From Cruorifilaria tuberocauda (Eukaryota > Nematoda > Chromadorea > Rhabditida > Onchocercidae), in assembly GCA_013365365.1 (NCBI GenBank), contig JABVXU010000221.1, positions 23,829 through 87,828 of the forward strand: DNA of 64,000 nt, written 5' to 3'. The notes under the pieces are model-generated. The model was not told where the DNA came from. It made no database searches and saw only the letters and a program-made list of their open reading frames with translations. Below, piece by piece: positions 25,408 to 39,660 of the stretch; position 1 is the stretch's first letter; every line of letters starts with the position of its first letter. A program made the translations under genes and the position numbers.

Positions 25408-27107
25408 CAGTATCACTAACCAATAATTACATGTCACTAGGCCTGAAATTGCTCGCATTTATCATAATGACATTAAAAAATCAAAAATAATACCTCACGA
25501 TGGCAGAATGCATACTGGGTTATAAAGTTAAGAAGCAAACTACTGGTCTCTATAGCAATCCTGTAACTAAGTTCGATCGAAAGACAATAACTCTGTGAAA
25601 CTAACCGCAAATGCATAAACCGTAATATAAATGATTGATCTTATGAGCAATCCTTCTTATATTTCTTCCTAAATATTACCTCGCAAAAGTAACATTCTAA
25701 AAGACAAGGAATATAGTTCCTCTTGAGAACTCATTCAATAAATGACTCAGTGTAATTGTTGAAAGTCTCTTCAGCAAAATATTCATTTATAACAATTAAA
25801 GTTATTACGTTACGGTCGACAGAACAATTAATCTAACGAATTTCTCAAATCTTTTGTACCTAAACTTCATTTCGTTAGAATGACAGCAGAAGCCTTTCGG
25901 AAAGCTGTATTTAGGGTCACTTGGATGTTTCGCGATCAAAGCGTTGCCGTTCTCTATGCTAATATTAAGCTCATCATTCACACAACAACGAACTCCACAA
26001 ATCTCTAACTGCTAAACTTAGTTTATCTGTTATACAAACGTTGAACATGACCGCACCGGAATACCGAAAGAGGTTAAGCCATCAAATTTTAGTTAATTGG
26101 GCGATCGCCTGAGGAGCTCACATGACAGATCATGCGCAGATGGCTTTTCCTCTGATCTAGCAGAGTTTCGGAAATATTCATTGGGCGTCTCCTGTCATTG
26201 CTGATCCTATCCATAACGTGTTTTCTATTCTATACATAATTCTTAACAACTAATGAATTTCCTGATCTTTTGTTCAACTCCCTCTTCTGCACATAAACGT
26301 TACCTTTTACATCATTTCTTCTGCAGATACTAAAATTGTTGAAGAGTGGATTCATTTCCCTAATACCCATCGTTAACAGCAGGCTTCACTCTGTTCTCAT
26401 TTAATGTTTCAAGTCCTTTGGACGACATTGCTCCATACGTAAGATACAAATGAGCATGTATGTGATAATCCATTCATATTTGCATATATGTATCTGTACA
26501 TTTCAAAATATAACTATGGCGTAGCATTCTTCCTTTTCACATAACATTTTCCAACAGTATTCTGTATTACATAAAATACCTCATTATTTTCACCATTTTT
26601 GCGCGTTTAGACCTTCGTAGGTCCACAATTAAAGTTGGTCTCATATAAACCATGTTTTTTTTATACGGCTATACCGTTTGCGTCAGGTCGTACGACCGTC
26701 AGGTGTATCATTATTTCCGCTGAAAGACTACGTCCTATTATCTCTTTTCAGCGATTTTCATCATGTCACTATCTTCTGAGTGTATATGAAGTGGTGGGAA
26801 ATACTAGCATTTCAAATTATGTGGATGTAGTATCATCTCCTATCTCCCACTTTGCATATCGTCTGAATTTCTGAGTTATTTCGAAAATTTTTGCTGCTTC
26901 ATATTTTGGTGAAAAGATTCATGATTACACAACTGTGGGTTTTAACAGTCTAACCACGTAATATACTGACGTTTAATATTATTCGATCAGCAATTGTGTT
27001 CAGTTATATGTCCATTTTTCATTTGTTTTATTGTAATTAGATGTAGCTCTTATGTTGATTTGATTTTTCTGTTGCGATTGGAATCAGTACGTAACATTTA
27101 TTTTAAG
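25408..27107. promoter_or_regulatory. Divergent intergenic region between the Tudor-like gene and SDHB
   Basis: About 1.7 kb between divergent start codons. No supported exon was found. A plus-strand frame at 26635-26874 and an upstream in-frame extension of SDHB exon 1 to 26994 are open, but neither has coding features. Slightly more GC-rich sequence around 26040-26170 (with GCGATCGC) could be promoter-proximal. Confidence 0.45.
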
Positions 27108-30100
27108 ATGATGATTCGTTATGCATGCAATTTCTTCGGTACGGGAAGTCTTATACATCAGGTGACACGTTATGCATCGCTGGCAGCACAAACCGGGAAA
27201 CGTATTAAAACATTTGAGATATATCGTTATGATCCGGAAAAGTCGGGATCACAACCCCAGTTGCAGGCAGAGTCATTTTTCTTCTCATTTTTAAAATTCA
27301 AGAGCGCTGATTTTGTTTACTTCAAGTGACCAAAAATAGAGCTTTTTAAATTGCTTAAAATAGTAAGATTCAAGGGATTAGTGCATTATTTACAGAGATC
27401 TCAGAAATCTTTAATAATTTGACCATTAGTTAATAGAATTCAGATACCTCCTATGCACATGTTTTATGTTTCGTGTAAACTCTGTTGAGTTTCATTTCAG
27501 AAATATGACATCAATTTGGATGACTGTGGTGTGATGATTCTGGATGCATTGATCAAAATCAAAAATGAAATCGACCCAACTCTTACTTTTCGTCGTTCAT
27601 GTCGTGAAGATATGTTCCAGTGATTCTTTGAAGAATAAAGACTAAGTAATAGAAGAATTTCTTAGAAAAGGAGCAGTGATACTCGGCATCTTTCATAATT
27701 GATAAATTTTCTTTATCAGTGTAATATCGACTACCATTTTGTTTTTGAGAATAATGTGGTTTATCATGCTGCATTGAATTTCATGTTTAGTTATTCATTG
27801 ATGCATTTTTCTGATAATTAAAATTTTTCTCATAGCGACAATTGGACGCTCAAAATTAATGAAAATATTTTCAAAAGAAATTGTAGTTTAAATAAAGATG
27901 CAAATAATTTTAGGTATTTGTGGTTCGTGTGCTATGAATATCGGTGGTGAGAATACCTTGGCTTGTATTTGTAAAATTGACGAAGATACGAGCAGAAGTA
28001 CAAAAATTTATCCGCTACCGCATATGTTTGTCATCAAGGTAAGCTTTTAGATACTGTTGGAATAACTTTTTGAACACTTAGTCATTACCAATGATGATCG
28101 ATACATGTTTAGTCAGCCAAAGCTTTATCGTATTTGGGAATTATGATGTGTAATATGTTTAATTCGATTCCATACTGTTTATAGTCTAACTGATTAAGTT
28201 CGTAGTGATTTGTTTTGATGGATTTACAGAGCACGAGGCACCGATGATGAGCTTCTTTGTATTCAAATTTATATTTACATTTGCTCCGTCTGTTTCGAAT
28301 TTCTGCTTTTACAAAATGTTACATAGAATTCTCTGAAGAGGTATTTTAGAGTTTTAATTGATTGAATTTAGCTTTCTATCCCTCCATCTTGATAATAGGA
28401 ATTGATAGTTTCCCAGTGTAAAGCTGTTAAGATTTATTTGTTGGGAAGTTAGAGAAAGTTTGATTTAATTTGTACTTGTGCAGCACAGTTCCAAGCACGT
28501 TTTATTTCTTACGCAAAGGTTATAAAGTACAGCAAATAATGATAAGGTAGTCATTTGCGTTATGATAACAGTTAATTCAAACGAATAGAAATGCGTTGCG
28601 GTAAGATCCCTTGGTTAGTCCTGACCTCAGTGCTAATCGATTAAGAGAATTTGATAGCTGATGAGCGTATCGAAATCGGGTCAACTTCACGATGAGGAGG
28701 TTCGTTCAGGAAGAATGCTCAATCCAGTCCTACCAGTATTTATACGATTTGGATGGGACAGTGCCGGAATAAAACCCAAAATGTTCCATATGGAAAGTTG
28801 ACATGGCGTTCCATAAGCCTCATACATTTACAACACATTAATAGGGGTAGTTTAAACAATTTGAAACTAACCAGCGATAAGAAGATGACATGTGACCTCT
28901 GTTATACCTTGAAGAGGATGATGAAATGACAATGAATCGAGATAGAAGAAGCATAAGATCTATTTTAACTGATCATATTTAGACAAAGAATTCCCACCTA
29001 TAATTTCATCACCTACAGACTTAACACTTCTTTTTATGTGATTTCGGGTTTTACCGACATTATTAGCTCAGGTTGAGCCTAATTTTAGATTATCATCTAT
29101 TATTCATTGAATATTCAATGATTGTTGTTTATCATTTTTGCAGGATTTGGTACCAGACATGAACTTGTTTTACGCACAGTACGCATCGATTGAACCATGG
29201 CTTAAAAAGAAGAACAAATTGATACTTGGTGAAAAGCAGATATACCAGACAGAAAAAGAACGTAAGAAATTGGTTGGTTTCACTACAATTTAATGAAAAC
29301 TTCAAATTTGTGGTTACTTGTATAGTAGCAAAATATCTTTTTTATCTGTCAGCAGCGAAAGTTGAAGTGTCAGTTCTTAATATCCCAGGTTTAGGATGGA
29401 TTATATGAATGCATTCTTTGTGCCTGCTGCAGCACGAGCTGTCCATCATACTGGTGGAATGCCGACAAATATTTAGGACCAGCTATTCTTCTGCAGTCTT
29501 ATAGGTTCGCTTTTTCTGCAAGGATTCGCTCTTCCCAAATTATTGACTCCTTATAAGATTCTAAATTTTTATCATTTAATTTTATTTTAGAGATATTAGT
29601 AATTTAACATTTAATGAATAACATATTGTGAGTGTGAAAGCGAGGAGTGAACTATTAAAATAGTTGAAAATGTTCTAATAACATTTACACTTGTTTTTAG
29701 AATAAGTTAAACTAGTAAATAACTACATTTGATCATGGTGGGTGGCAGGTCTGAACATTCTTGCTAAATTTTAGAAACAATAAAATTTATTAATGCTCAG
29801 AAATTGATACCATTTTGATAATTAAGTAGTGCAGTCCTACTTAATCATGGATTTTGAATTAGACTGAATTAGAGATCGTTTAGTGAAAGTTAATTTTAGT
29901 GGAGATTTTCTTGCAGACGAATTCGCACAGAGATTTGTAGGATTGTAGCACAGGAAGAGTGGAATAACAGTTTTATTCTTGTGAAATAGCAATAAAATAA
30001 CGGAGAAGCGATTGTGATTGGAAGTTGTGGAAACTCTGAGCTTTACTACCACTGTCATGGTCTTTTATAGATAAAATTTTGTAAGGAAGAGATTTACTTA

Positions 30101-31016
30101 CATTTGAGAAACATTTTCATGTTGTAAGGAGGAGATTTACAAAGATAGAAATGTTTGGATTAGTTATTTTAAACAAAGATAAGCGGCTGGAATAAGCATT
30201 GAAGTGCAAAGAGAAAATAGAAATGGAAGATGGGAAAATAAAACAAGTTCTATGAAACAGTTTTTATAATGAGAATATGCGGTGGATGTCAGTAAAAATG
30301 TTTTACATTTTACGAATAATAATTCGTAAAAAATAAAAATTTAAGAATACTTATAATTAAAAATGGTTTCGAGAAGTTTCTCGATATATGTTCACTAAAC
30401 TTGGACCGAAATTAATAAAAAATGAACGCTCTGATTTGCCTTTGTTCTTCCATAATTGAATGTCGTCTGTAAGAATTTTTCTCGAGATTACTTGTTCATA
30501 ACTGTAATGTTTTCTGTTTTCCTTATTTGTAAATCTATGATAATTTTCTAGGTGGATGATTGATTCTCGAGATGATTATGCTGAGGAACGATTATCGAAA
30601 ATACACGATCATTTCAGTGTTTTCAAATGTCATACTATTTTAAACTGCACAAAAACTTGTCCAAAGGTACATATAGCTATCTGTTAAAGTTTGTTTAATT
30701 TTCATTTCTGTTTTCAACTTCGATGATGCAAGTGCTAAACACTGACTTCAGTGCTTCCATTAGCCATTTACTACCATTCATATTTCTTTTCAATTTATGT
30801 TCTTTATTTCTTAATTGTCTCCCTTAAGTGAACAATCCAGAGTAATAGACTATAGATACAAAATTTATTGTGTGTAATATTCCTACGCTGTTATAATTCT
30901 GGAAATTTATTTCATTTCAGCATTTAAATCCAGCAAAGGCAATTGGAGAAATTAAGAAACTCCTTACTGGTTTCGATAAAAAGCCGATACCTACATCTAC
31001 ACCAGCCAATTTCTAA
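27108..31016 (+). CDS. SDHB: Succinate dehydrogenase iron-sulphur subunit (complex II), mitochondrial
   Basis: Passes electrons from the flavoprotein subunit through three Fe-S clusters to ubiquinone (or from rhodoquinol in reverse) at the inner mitochondrial membrane (family knowledge). Seven exons give 280 residues, the same length as human SDHB: 27108-27266, 27501-27609, 27914-28038, 29144-29272, 29395-29504, 30552-30666, 30921-31016. Start [13 protein letters not shown] is a plausible mitochondrial leader. The [2Fe-2S] ligands lie in [16 protein letters not shown] and TLAC, the [4Fe-4S] ligands in [12 protein letters not shown], and the other cluster ligands in [12 protein letters not shown]. 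The quinone-site CPSYWWN is intact. Intron 1 has a GC donor (27267) and intron 2 an AT donor (27610), which make frame and protein fit the family exactly. Introns 3 and 5 are each over 1 kb. Confidence 0.97.
28039..29143 (+). other. Long intron 3 of SDHB
   Basis: About 1.1 kb between canonical GTAAG and TTTTGCAG ends. The stretch 28600-28960 is somewhat less AT-rich than its surroundings, but no coding frame or repeat family can be recognised there. Confidence 0.7.
29505..30551 (+). other. Long intron 5 of SDHB
   Basis: About 1.0 kb between exons with matched phase 2. A minus-strand frame at 29837-30058 has no recognisable content. Nothing else is seen. Confidence 0.7.
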
Positions 31017-32096
31017 ATCAAATTTTAATTTTGTAGAAACATTCCAGCGCTGAAACTGGATTGTTTTTTATAAAATGAATTTTCTTTTGCGTAATTTCGG
31101 AAGTGATATATGTATTTAGATTTCATTGATCAATTGGAATTTTTTTACCTTTCTTATGATTAATGCTACTATTTAAATCTTTTCATTTTCTTGATTCAAT
31201 AATGTATTTTAGATGTATATTTAAATAGTGAATTTAGTCGGTTTCATTCTGAACCATTTTATATTTCTCTAAGCTAGTGTTATTTAACTTAAGCATTAAT
31301 TCGGCTTTTGAACACACTTATGCTGTTAGTACGAATACTTATTTTTTATAGGAGAAAGACTTGAAATATCCTAAAAGAAATTTTTCTGAAAAAGTTGTTT
31401 ATTGAAAAGTAAATGGCTTTATTTCCATTTAATGAGTTTCCTAAACCTTGTTTAGGTCTTCATATAGAATATTTGAATGAATACTAGGAATAATGATGCG
31501 TCGTATTTACAAACTTCGATGATTAGTGATGTTTTTTGCGATGGTCGCTGCAAAGTCGAAAATCACGCGAAATTATTTGATCCTGATGATTGACGTTTCC
31601 TATAATATCATTTTAAAAATGCATTTATGCTTGATAAATACGATGTGAGGTTTGGCTTTACGTTTACCAAAAGAGAGATAAAGGTGGAACAAAGTGATGT
31701 TATACCATATGATAATCTAGAAAAAAATAATAGGAAATCTGTCGTGCTGTTGCATAAATCCGGGACAGTGAGTTAAGGGAATGACGACTTTCCTCCGAAA
31801 TAGTTATAAATTATTTCATCTTTCAAATTTCCACAGATTCCATTGTCTAATTATTGCAACTCTTGTTGTAAACTGTGGTCGACAAAACATGTAAAAAATG
31901 TTTTAAAAAGTCGGGTAGTTTAAAGTTGTCTCCCTGTTTGTGATGGTAATAATTGAATTAACATTATTTTTGACTGGGGAAAGATCAGATTTTCGCCGCT
32001 GTCATGATAAGGCTATAAGATACGAGGAATATTCAGGCCTCGATAAATATTTGAAAGGTTACTACAGAGACAAATTTATAAAAAAAAACAAAAGCA

Positions 32097-32487
32097 GTTT
32101 GACCTTTCTCTCATAAATATATATAATGCCCGAATAAATGACTGCCATTTACATTCTTATATTTGTATTGTGTCAATGAATGTTGGAGAAATAATATTTT
32201 TTTTTAGAGTTTAGAGCTGTTTGTAACCTTCCTAAGAAATCTCTAGGTTTGTTATTTATTCTGTTTTTGTTAGTTGTGGTTTCTCGGATGTCCTTATTAA
32301 AGACAGACAAAATCCTTGTAATTGTTTCAAATCGGGAGAAAAGGTTAGATCACATAAATTTGATGACAAGGAAACTCGAACTTTTCACTTGCATTCGTTG
32401 TTTCCATTCTGGTTTCCCTTTCTGTTTATTTTCTCAAAAAGTTGTAAAAAGCAGGAAAAGATGATTTTTATGAGAGAAAGGTCAAAC
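32097..32487. mobile_element. Foldback (MITE-like) element with 21-bp perfect terminal inverted repeats
   Basis: GTTTGACCTTTCTCTCATAA plus one A at 32097-32117 is the exact reverse complement of 32467-32487. Matching continues imperfectly outward into A/T-rich flanks, giving arms of about 30 bp around a core of about 350 bp. The core has no convincing transposase. The size fits a non-autonomous MITE. No clear target-site duplication could be defined, so the boundaries are approximate. Confidence 0.6.
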
Positions 32488-35400
32488 TACTTTTTTTCTT
32501 TCGTACTTTTTCGTTCTAATTTCAGAATGAGTTATGGCAGAAATTAGAAAATCCGATAACCACTGATCGGTCGACTTGTTATCGCTCACTAACAATAAAA
32601 ATAGATTATGAATGAATCTTTGCCTTTATCATTAACATTTTTGTCAGTAATTTCATGACTGTTAAAAATTTCTTTTATTTCACATTTCTTCTTTTTTTAT
32701 TTTTTGTTTTAATTATTTTTATTTTTTTATTTGCAACCTATCAGTGACGTTTGCTTCATACCAACTCTTTCGCAACGAAACTTAACATCAAAGATATTCA
32801 GATAAAACATTTCGGGGTATTCAAACTTGACTTACCTGTTTTGAATTCGCACTTTATTTCTCACCGTCCATTCAGTGCTTTAAAATCTTGTCAATGAATG
32901 TAAATGATTCAGCAAACGGTGATGAAATAATTGGAATTAAAAAATAAGAAACTTTTACAACTAAAAACAATGGAATGGAAGTGTAACTTACAATACAATA
33001 ATGTTGTTATTGCGCATAGGAAAGATACTTTGGAAAATTTCGACCAAAAGTTTCATTTTTTCTAAAATTTTAGTGCTAAAATATTTTTACAATGAATGCA
33101 TCCTTTTATGTTTGCATTGTGATTTAATTTATTTTTTACAAACAACAACAGAATAGCTACTTAAAAGCCTAATTACTTATTTGTCTTTTAAATCACTAAC
33201 ATCGTAAATAAATAAATTTTATAAGTTTTTTTTGAGGAATGGAATGGATTAATTTCCAATTGAATTCATTGCGCAATTCATTTCCATTTTCTAATTTTGA
33301 CCACAAATTCTATTTGTTAAAATTCATACATTCATTAGCATATTAATATTAATAAATCAATAGCCAGTGTGAGATTATAATCAATAGAATGTGATGATAC
33401 TTTTAAATAAGCGAGAAAAGAGAGGAGAGTTATGCGGTACTATTTCACGAACTGTTGGTCAATTTGGTTGGAACACAAATTTAGCAATATTTTTCTGCCC
33501 GGCTTCTTTCTCTTACTTTTTATTCTTCCTTGCCATCTACTGCTGAGTATTCTTCGCTTGTCATTTCCGCCTTTCCAAAATACAAAAAAAGAATTATAGC
33601 AGAGCAGTTCGATAATCATGGTGTGTTAATGGTAAAATTAAACAATGAAACCGTTACGGTTCTGCTTATAAAAGCAAATCATAGAGTAGCACCGTTTCTG
33701 CTCCTTAACTTAGTCATCAAGAAATAACTTTAAACGTGTACAGATGCTTAGCACTTACAGACGCGATGTATATTGCTGGATACTTGTAACGTTTTGACCA
33801 ATCAGTGTGATAATATGCTAATATTCGAAGAGAAGATAATGATATCAGGTGTTATTTAGCTTACTTGATCCAAAACATTTGAAAGACTTCTTAATTCTCT
33901 ATAACAAATCATTTTTGAATGCCTTGATAATTGCTAGTTTCTTCTTTCAGGCTTATTCCTTACTCTCTCCATTTTTAGCACTCGAAGTCCCTTGCGAAAA
34001 GTAAGCAGCTGGAACTCCGCTATGCCAAATAATGAGCTAAATGCATATTATCATGAAAGCCTTACTTACCATCCATTCTATCAAACTTTTTCCGAACCCT
34101 GAAAAAGCCTTCTTTGAATCATGATGTAAATGTTGTGATTTGATCAATAAACCAATAAAGCATAATAGTTTGATCGTTTAAAAGTCCTCCCTTCCGAATC
34201 AGTGCTCCGACTATTTTTGATTTTCAATTTAATTATATAAAAAGTACTTGAAGCAATTAGTTGTTTATTTAAAATTCCTTCCTTATGGCAATAGAATGTT
34301 TGGTTTCATTTTACTGGGAGAGTACTATGAGTAAGTGCATGTTTACAATTCAATTTTCAACGGAAAAAGCACTTTGCTCCGTGATAAAACAACGTATGTT
34401 CGTTTTCTAAGAAAGGGAAAGATTCGAGGCGAAGGCGTCGTGAATGTGATGAATGATTCGTCGTCAAGCACACTGTCTTTCATTGTAAACATTTGATAGT
34501 CAAGAAATGCTAATTTAAATTTGTACCATCAGTTCGAAACAGAGTCATAGCAAAGGGATTAGTTGCATAAAAATCTCATTTTGTTGATGGAAAAATCAGC
34601 TGAAGTCATGTGATGGATCTTAAGTAATTCATTGTAATATATCATGATGATATCATTATCAAGTCTGTCTATTAATTGATGATTTGATCCGTTTACTGTT
34701 TCCAATGCTGATTCATAAGAGAAGAATTTTCCAGGACAAATTAATGAACGAACTGTATTCCAAAAATATGTTGCAAGTTGATCCATTTCCGAAGATAATA
34801 AGCTTTATAATTTTTAATTGTAAAAAGAATTGCAAAAATTTGTTAAAGAATTTAAATTACTGTCGCAATCACTTGTCCATTTAGATCTTTCGTCGTCCGA
34901 TATTATGTGAAGCTTTTAATCATTCTTCTTTCTCAATTTTCCAGCTAAAAAGAAAAACTAATCCATTTTTCCACATTAATAATATTCATTTATATCTTCA
35001 AAAGTAAAAAAGACAAATTACTGAAAGTTTAGAAGAAACTGATCCGTTTGCTTTTCTTATGATTTAAACAATCAATCAATAATTACTACTTTTCCATCCG
35101 TCTTTCATTCCTCATGAACTCGTATGCTTGATAAATGACAAAAAAGGCACTTTTTGCAGTGATTGCGAAAAACTGAATTAAAAAATTAATTTTAGCTATT
35201 AAACACTGACCAGAGAAATATTTTCTTGATACAGTAGAACTAAAAAAAAACTTCATTTACTTACATTTACTGCATTTCGAGAACGACGTTAATCATTCAA
35301 TTTACACTGATACTATCAATTTGATAAATGAACCCAAATCTTATTCCTTTTTCACTCTCTGAACAAACCCATCGCATCCTAGTTGCGAATCGCAAAAGGA

Positions 35401-38400
35401 AACTTTATATAAAGTAGCAATTTAAAGTACACTAAGCATTTGATAATTTACGTGCTGTTAATTAGCAGCTAATATTACTTTCTAGCCTTTAGAATTTTGA
35501 AATACGATCTTCCTTTCAATAGCAGTATTAAAATTTTCTCAAAATGAATCTCGAAACGACAACAACAACTTTATCAGCATGATCATCACAGCTGGTGATA
35601 GTAATTGATAAGATACACAATTTCAAGATTGTGAACGTAGTATCCGTTAACTGTGATGTATCTGTTAAAGTACAGTTCATAAATATAACCGGAATTGGCA
35701 TGTGGTAGATAGTTTTGACAATATCTGTTACATTCTATTTCCACCAGTAATAATTAATCTTTAACTCTCCTACTTTTTAAACTTATTTTTCCAGAAATAC
35801 GATGAAATTTGCCGTTTACATCGTTTTTCAGGAAAAGATTTTCATTTTTAAGAAATGATCGTTGCAGAAAAGTTGGCAATACATTTCTGTTTAATGTGAA
35901 TGAAACTGCGTTGTGATGTTGAATTTAAGATATAACAATTGATGCTTTCATGAAAAGAAAGTAAATTTCTCTTTCAGTTTCATTTTGATTCCTTCCATTC
36001 GGCCATTTCAAAATTTCACTTATACAAGAAAAAAGCATATATAATTGCAAATGCTTATGGAAGGGAAAGGAGAAAATTCGTATTATTCAAGCAAATAAAA
36101 GTTTACAGTGAATTATGATAAAGAATGATAAGACCAGGTGGTAGCAATGTCGATTAGCCTTTGTTAAAACGAATTTCATTGGCTTCGCAACCCAATCAGA
36201 CAATTTAGACTTTTCTATTATCCCTTCTTTTGTGCTCTGAAAGCATTTCAGGAATTGCACCGATTGTACCAGGGGGCTTTCTTTCTCTTGCAGTCCATAT
36301 ATCAAGGAGATCAAGATTGATTGGTCATTTTAGCACCTGTAATTTTGCTTATTTGCATAAATTAGAGGAAATCTCAACTTTCTAATAAAGAGTTGCATGA
36401 AGCACTGTTTTGTGAAGATCTTATTAAGACGACCGTCTGAACTGCTTGTTTTATGCATCTCTGAATCATTTTCCATTTTTCAAATTCTTTTCCATCCTCT
36501 TTCAACACATCTTTATGCTATAGGTTCAAGCTAATTCTTTTGTTTTTTCACCAAACTTGCCCTCTTCGTTTCGTTCCAATAAGGATTTACTTGCATTATT
36601 TTACGACAGCTCAATATCAACTTTTTCATTTTCTTTCAAGCGTTATTTAAGCTTGAAAGGAAACCAAAATTTCCCTTAAACGCACAAAATCTGCATTGAA
36701 TATATTAATAACTTTGTGACTCTCATTACTACCAATCAGCTATTATCCATGTATCAAACAAAAATTCCATCAGTTGCTTAGATGATTCAATTTTCTGATA
36801 TGATATGATATGTTGCACTTTTCTGTTCCAAATTTTTACAAGAAATGATGAATGCGAGCATTTTCAGATAAATAAATAGATAGAAACTATCTGCACTTAC
36901 ATAATTTTCATTGCTATTGCCAATGTCACATATTAACTTTACTTTATTTCTTAGTAATAATAATAAAAAAAAGTAATAACTTAATAACTTTTTTAGAAGA
37001 AACTGCTTGACATTCTCTTCCTCTCTTTCATTCTTTTTCTCTCTTTCTAGAAAAAATAAAGAAACAGTCCGTTCTACACTTCACCAGAAGCTTTAAAAAC
37101 GCCTCAAATTCAGCATCTATTTTGGCATCATTTGATACTCTGATTATTAGTAATAAAAGATTTCTGGAAATCACTTTTCCAATTTGTACCACTTTTCTAC
37201 AAACTGTACGAAAAATCATTAGTTATTATGACAATTTGTGCGAATTGATATCGCAAAATGATTTGGAAAAATCGAAATTGGTGATTTGCTGATCTAAACA
37301 GTGATCAAAAAGACTGTAGGGAATGAATGACCTGAAATTCTATTCCAATTCTTCACCTCACGTCTGTACTACAGGGGTCAACATTATTATACACATAAAA
37401 ATCTTCCAGTGTTTTTTGAATTAATGAGAAATGATGTATTCAGATATTTCATTTAAAGCGATCATATAAGAGAACAATTATTCTGAAGTCATGAATCATA
37501 AATCATGAAATCTCTTCATTACGAGTAAGTCTCGGTGAGTACTACTAGAAACTCTTCTCTTAAAAGTGCATTCAACTTTGTCCTTTCGCTACTTGCAGTG
37601 AAAAGTGCAAAGCAAGGATAAATTCAAGTTAAACGGCTGTTTTTTTGGAGTAAAACGATGAAAACTGATGTATGCTTTGGTGTTTTACAATTTTTCCTAC
37701 TTTATATTCTGAATTCTATTTTAGTTAACGGCTACCATTCAAAACACTGATCTCAAAGTTGGAAAAAGTCTTGCTGAAAATCTCTCAGAACCAATCCACT
37801 TTCGTCTTTCCTTTACTTCCATACCATTTTACTCATACCATTTGAGATATTTCATATAGCTTACAAAAAATTAGTCCAATTTTCGAAATCTTCACTTTCT
37901 TGGCTCAATTTCTGATTGATGTGGATGATAACACTGTACAGAGAATGGCAAATATTCCATGCACAATTTGCAAATTAAAGTGAAAATGACCAAAGTAAAA
38001 TTTAGTTCATTTTACATGGGACATTACAGATTGAACGAAATCGTCTTTATGATAATTCCCAATAATGGAAATGATAGTGCCAAACTGTGACCGTATTTTG
38101 TCTTTGCCATTAATGAAAATATAATGTAATAAATTCTGAATCATACACAGATGAAAATATACTCTTAAAGAATTTCAAAACAATAAATTTCGATCATCGG
38201 TTCTGCTTTTACTTTCACTTCCGCTTGCTTTTTCACATTCCGCTTCTATTAGAAAATTTTTCCGATATTTCTGTCACTTCAAAAACATCTCAATTTCTAG
38301 TCAAATTACTGGTGACACTTTTTTGAACTTTAGTCGGTAACTGAGCTCGCACTTTCCGCCTTTCGCATGAAGAATGAAATTAGCCTTAACATTTTAAGGA

Positions 38401-39660
38401 ATTTAGAAAAGGTCGTTTCTCTAAAACATATGGCTATCATAGAGCTTTTATCACTCTTGCTATCTATCATTTTACATTATCATTCATCCTCTCTTTCCTG
38501 CAATTTATTGTATTATTGCTCAGTTTATTCTCTTCAAAATTTTACTTCGTTTTTCTAGTATGTAATACGTCCACTTATTTAATGAATTGACTTACTTAAT
38601 TCCACTACGACATTAGGCATGTTTATCTTTAGTTAACGAAGGTACTAAATATATTTCAAGGTAATAATTGATTGCAGCAAGAAAAAAGAGTCTTTGTAGA
38701 TTCCTGCTGTTGCTGGAAATAAGAGGTCACTTTTTTAAGATTACTTGATTTATTTGGTGTTCCTCTAGCATGATGCGAAAGCTAAGAAAACAAATCTACG
38801 TGACATTGCCGCCCTTGCAATCTTTAAGATGATTTTTTCCAACATGTGATGGATGATAAATGATTCGATGAACTTTCCTGTTGCGGTAACCGGTATCATG
38901 CGAACGGGAAGAAGAAACGAGTGATAAGTGGGAAGAGGGTGGGGAGAAATTAGCTGCTCACTTCCTGACCTGATCTTATCACTATCAGATAAATTACAGA
39001 CACTATGATACAAGAAAAATTGACGTATCTCTAGTCACTTAATGTGTTGATAGATGAAGCAAGCCTAAACAGAAAGAGGAATGAGAAGAGATTCACTTCT
39101 TTGTATTATTATGTTTCCTTGACTGCCACTAGAAAGAATGAAGAGAGATTTTTTAATTTCATCCCATTCTATCTGAACAAAAGAACAATGTTTGAATGCT
39201 TCTGCGACTTACAGTTTTCAAGCAAATCGAAGTTCTGTGCAAAATTTCACATAGATCATTTAACAATTTGTCAACTATTCCACTAGTTAACGTTGTTTCA
39301 TTTTTTCTCCAATGGAGAAGATCGCTAATTAACCAAATTAATCTTTCAATACTTTTGTTAAATTATTTGTTCCTGACTAAAATTCACTTTTGTCCGAATT
39401 TGTTAAGCTTAATTAACCGTTTTAGGTCAAGTAAATAGCTTGACGTGAAAGAATTCTTATTTATTTATCACTATCTATTCATAGCTTATCATATCAAATT
39501 ATGAGAAACATTTCAGGTAATAGTCGGCAATGCTATTTACCTGTAAAATGATGAATAGAAGAGAAAAGGAGTGAATTTCCTCTTTTATGTCTCCAATTTA
39601 GTGGATATATTCCTATTCCCTTGATTAACCTTCCAATTTACTTAAATAAATAATTACAGG

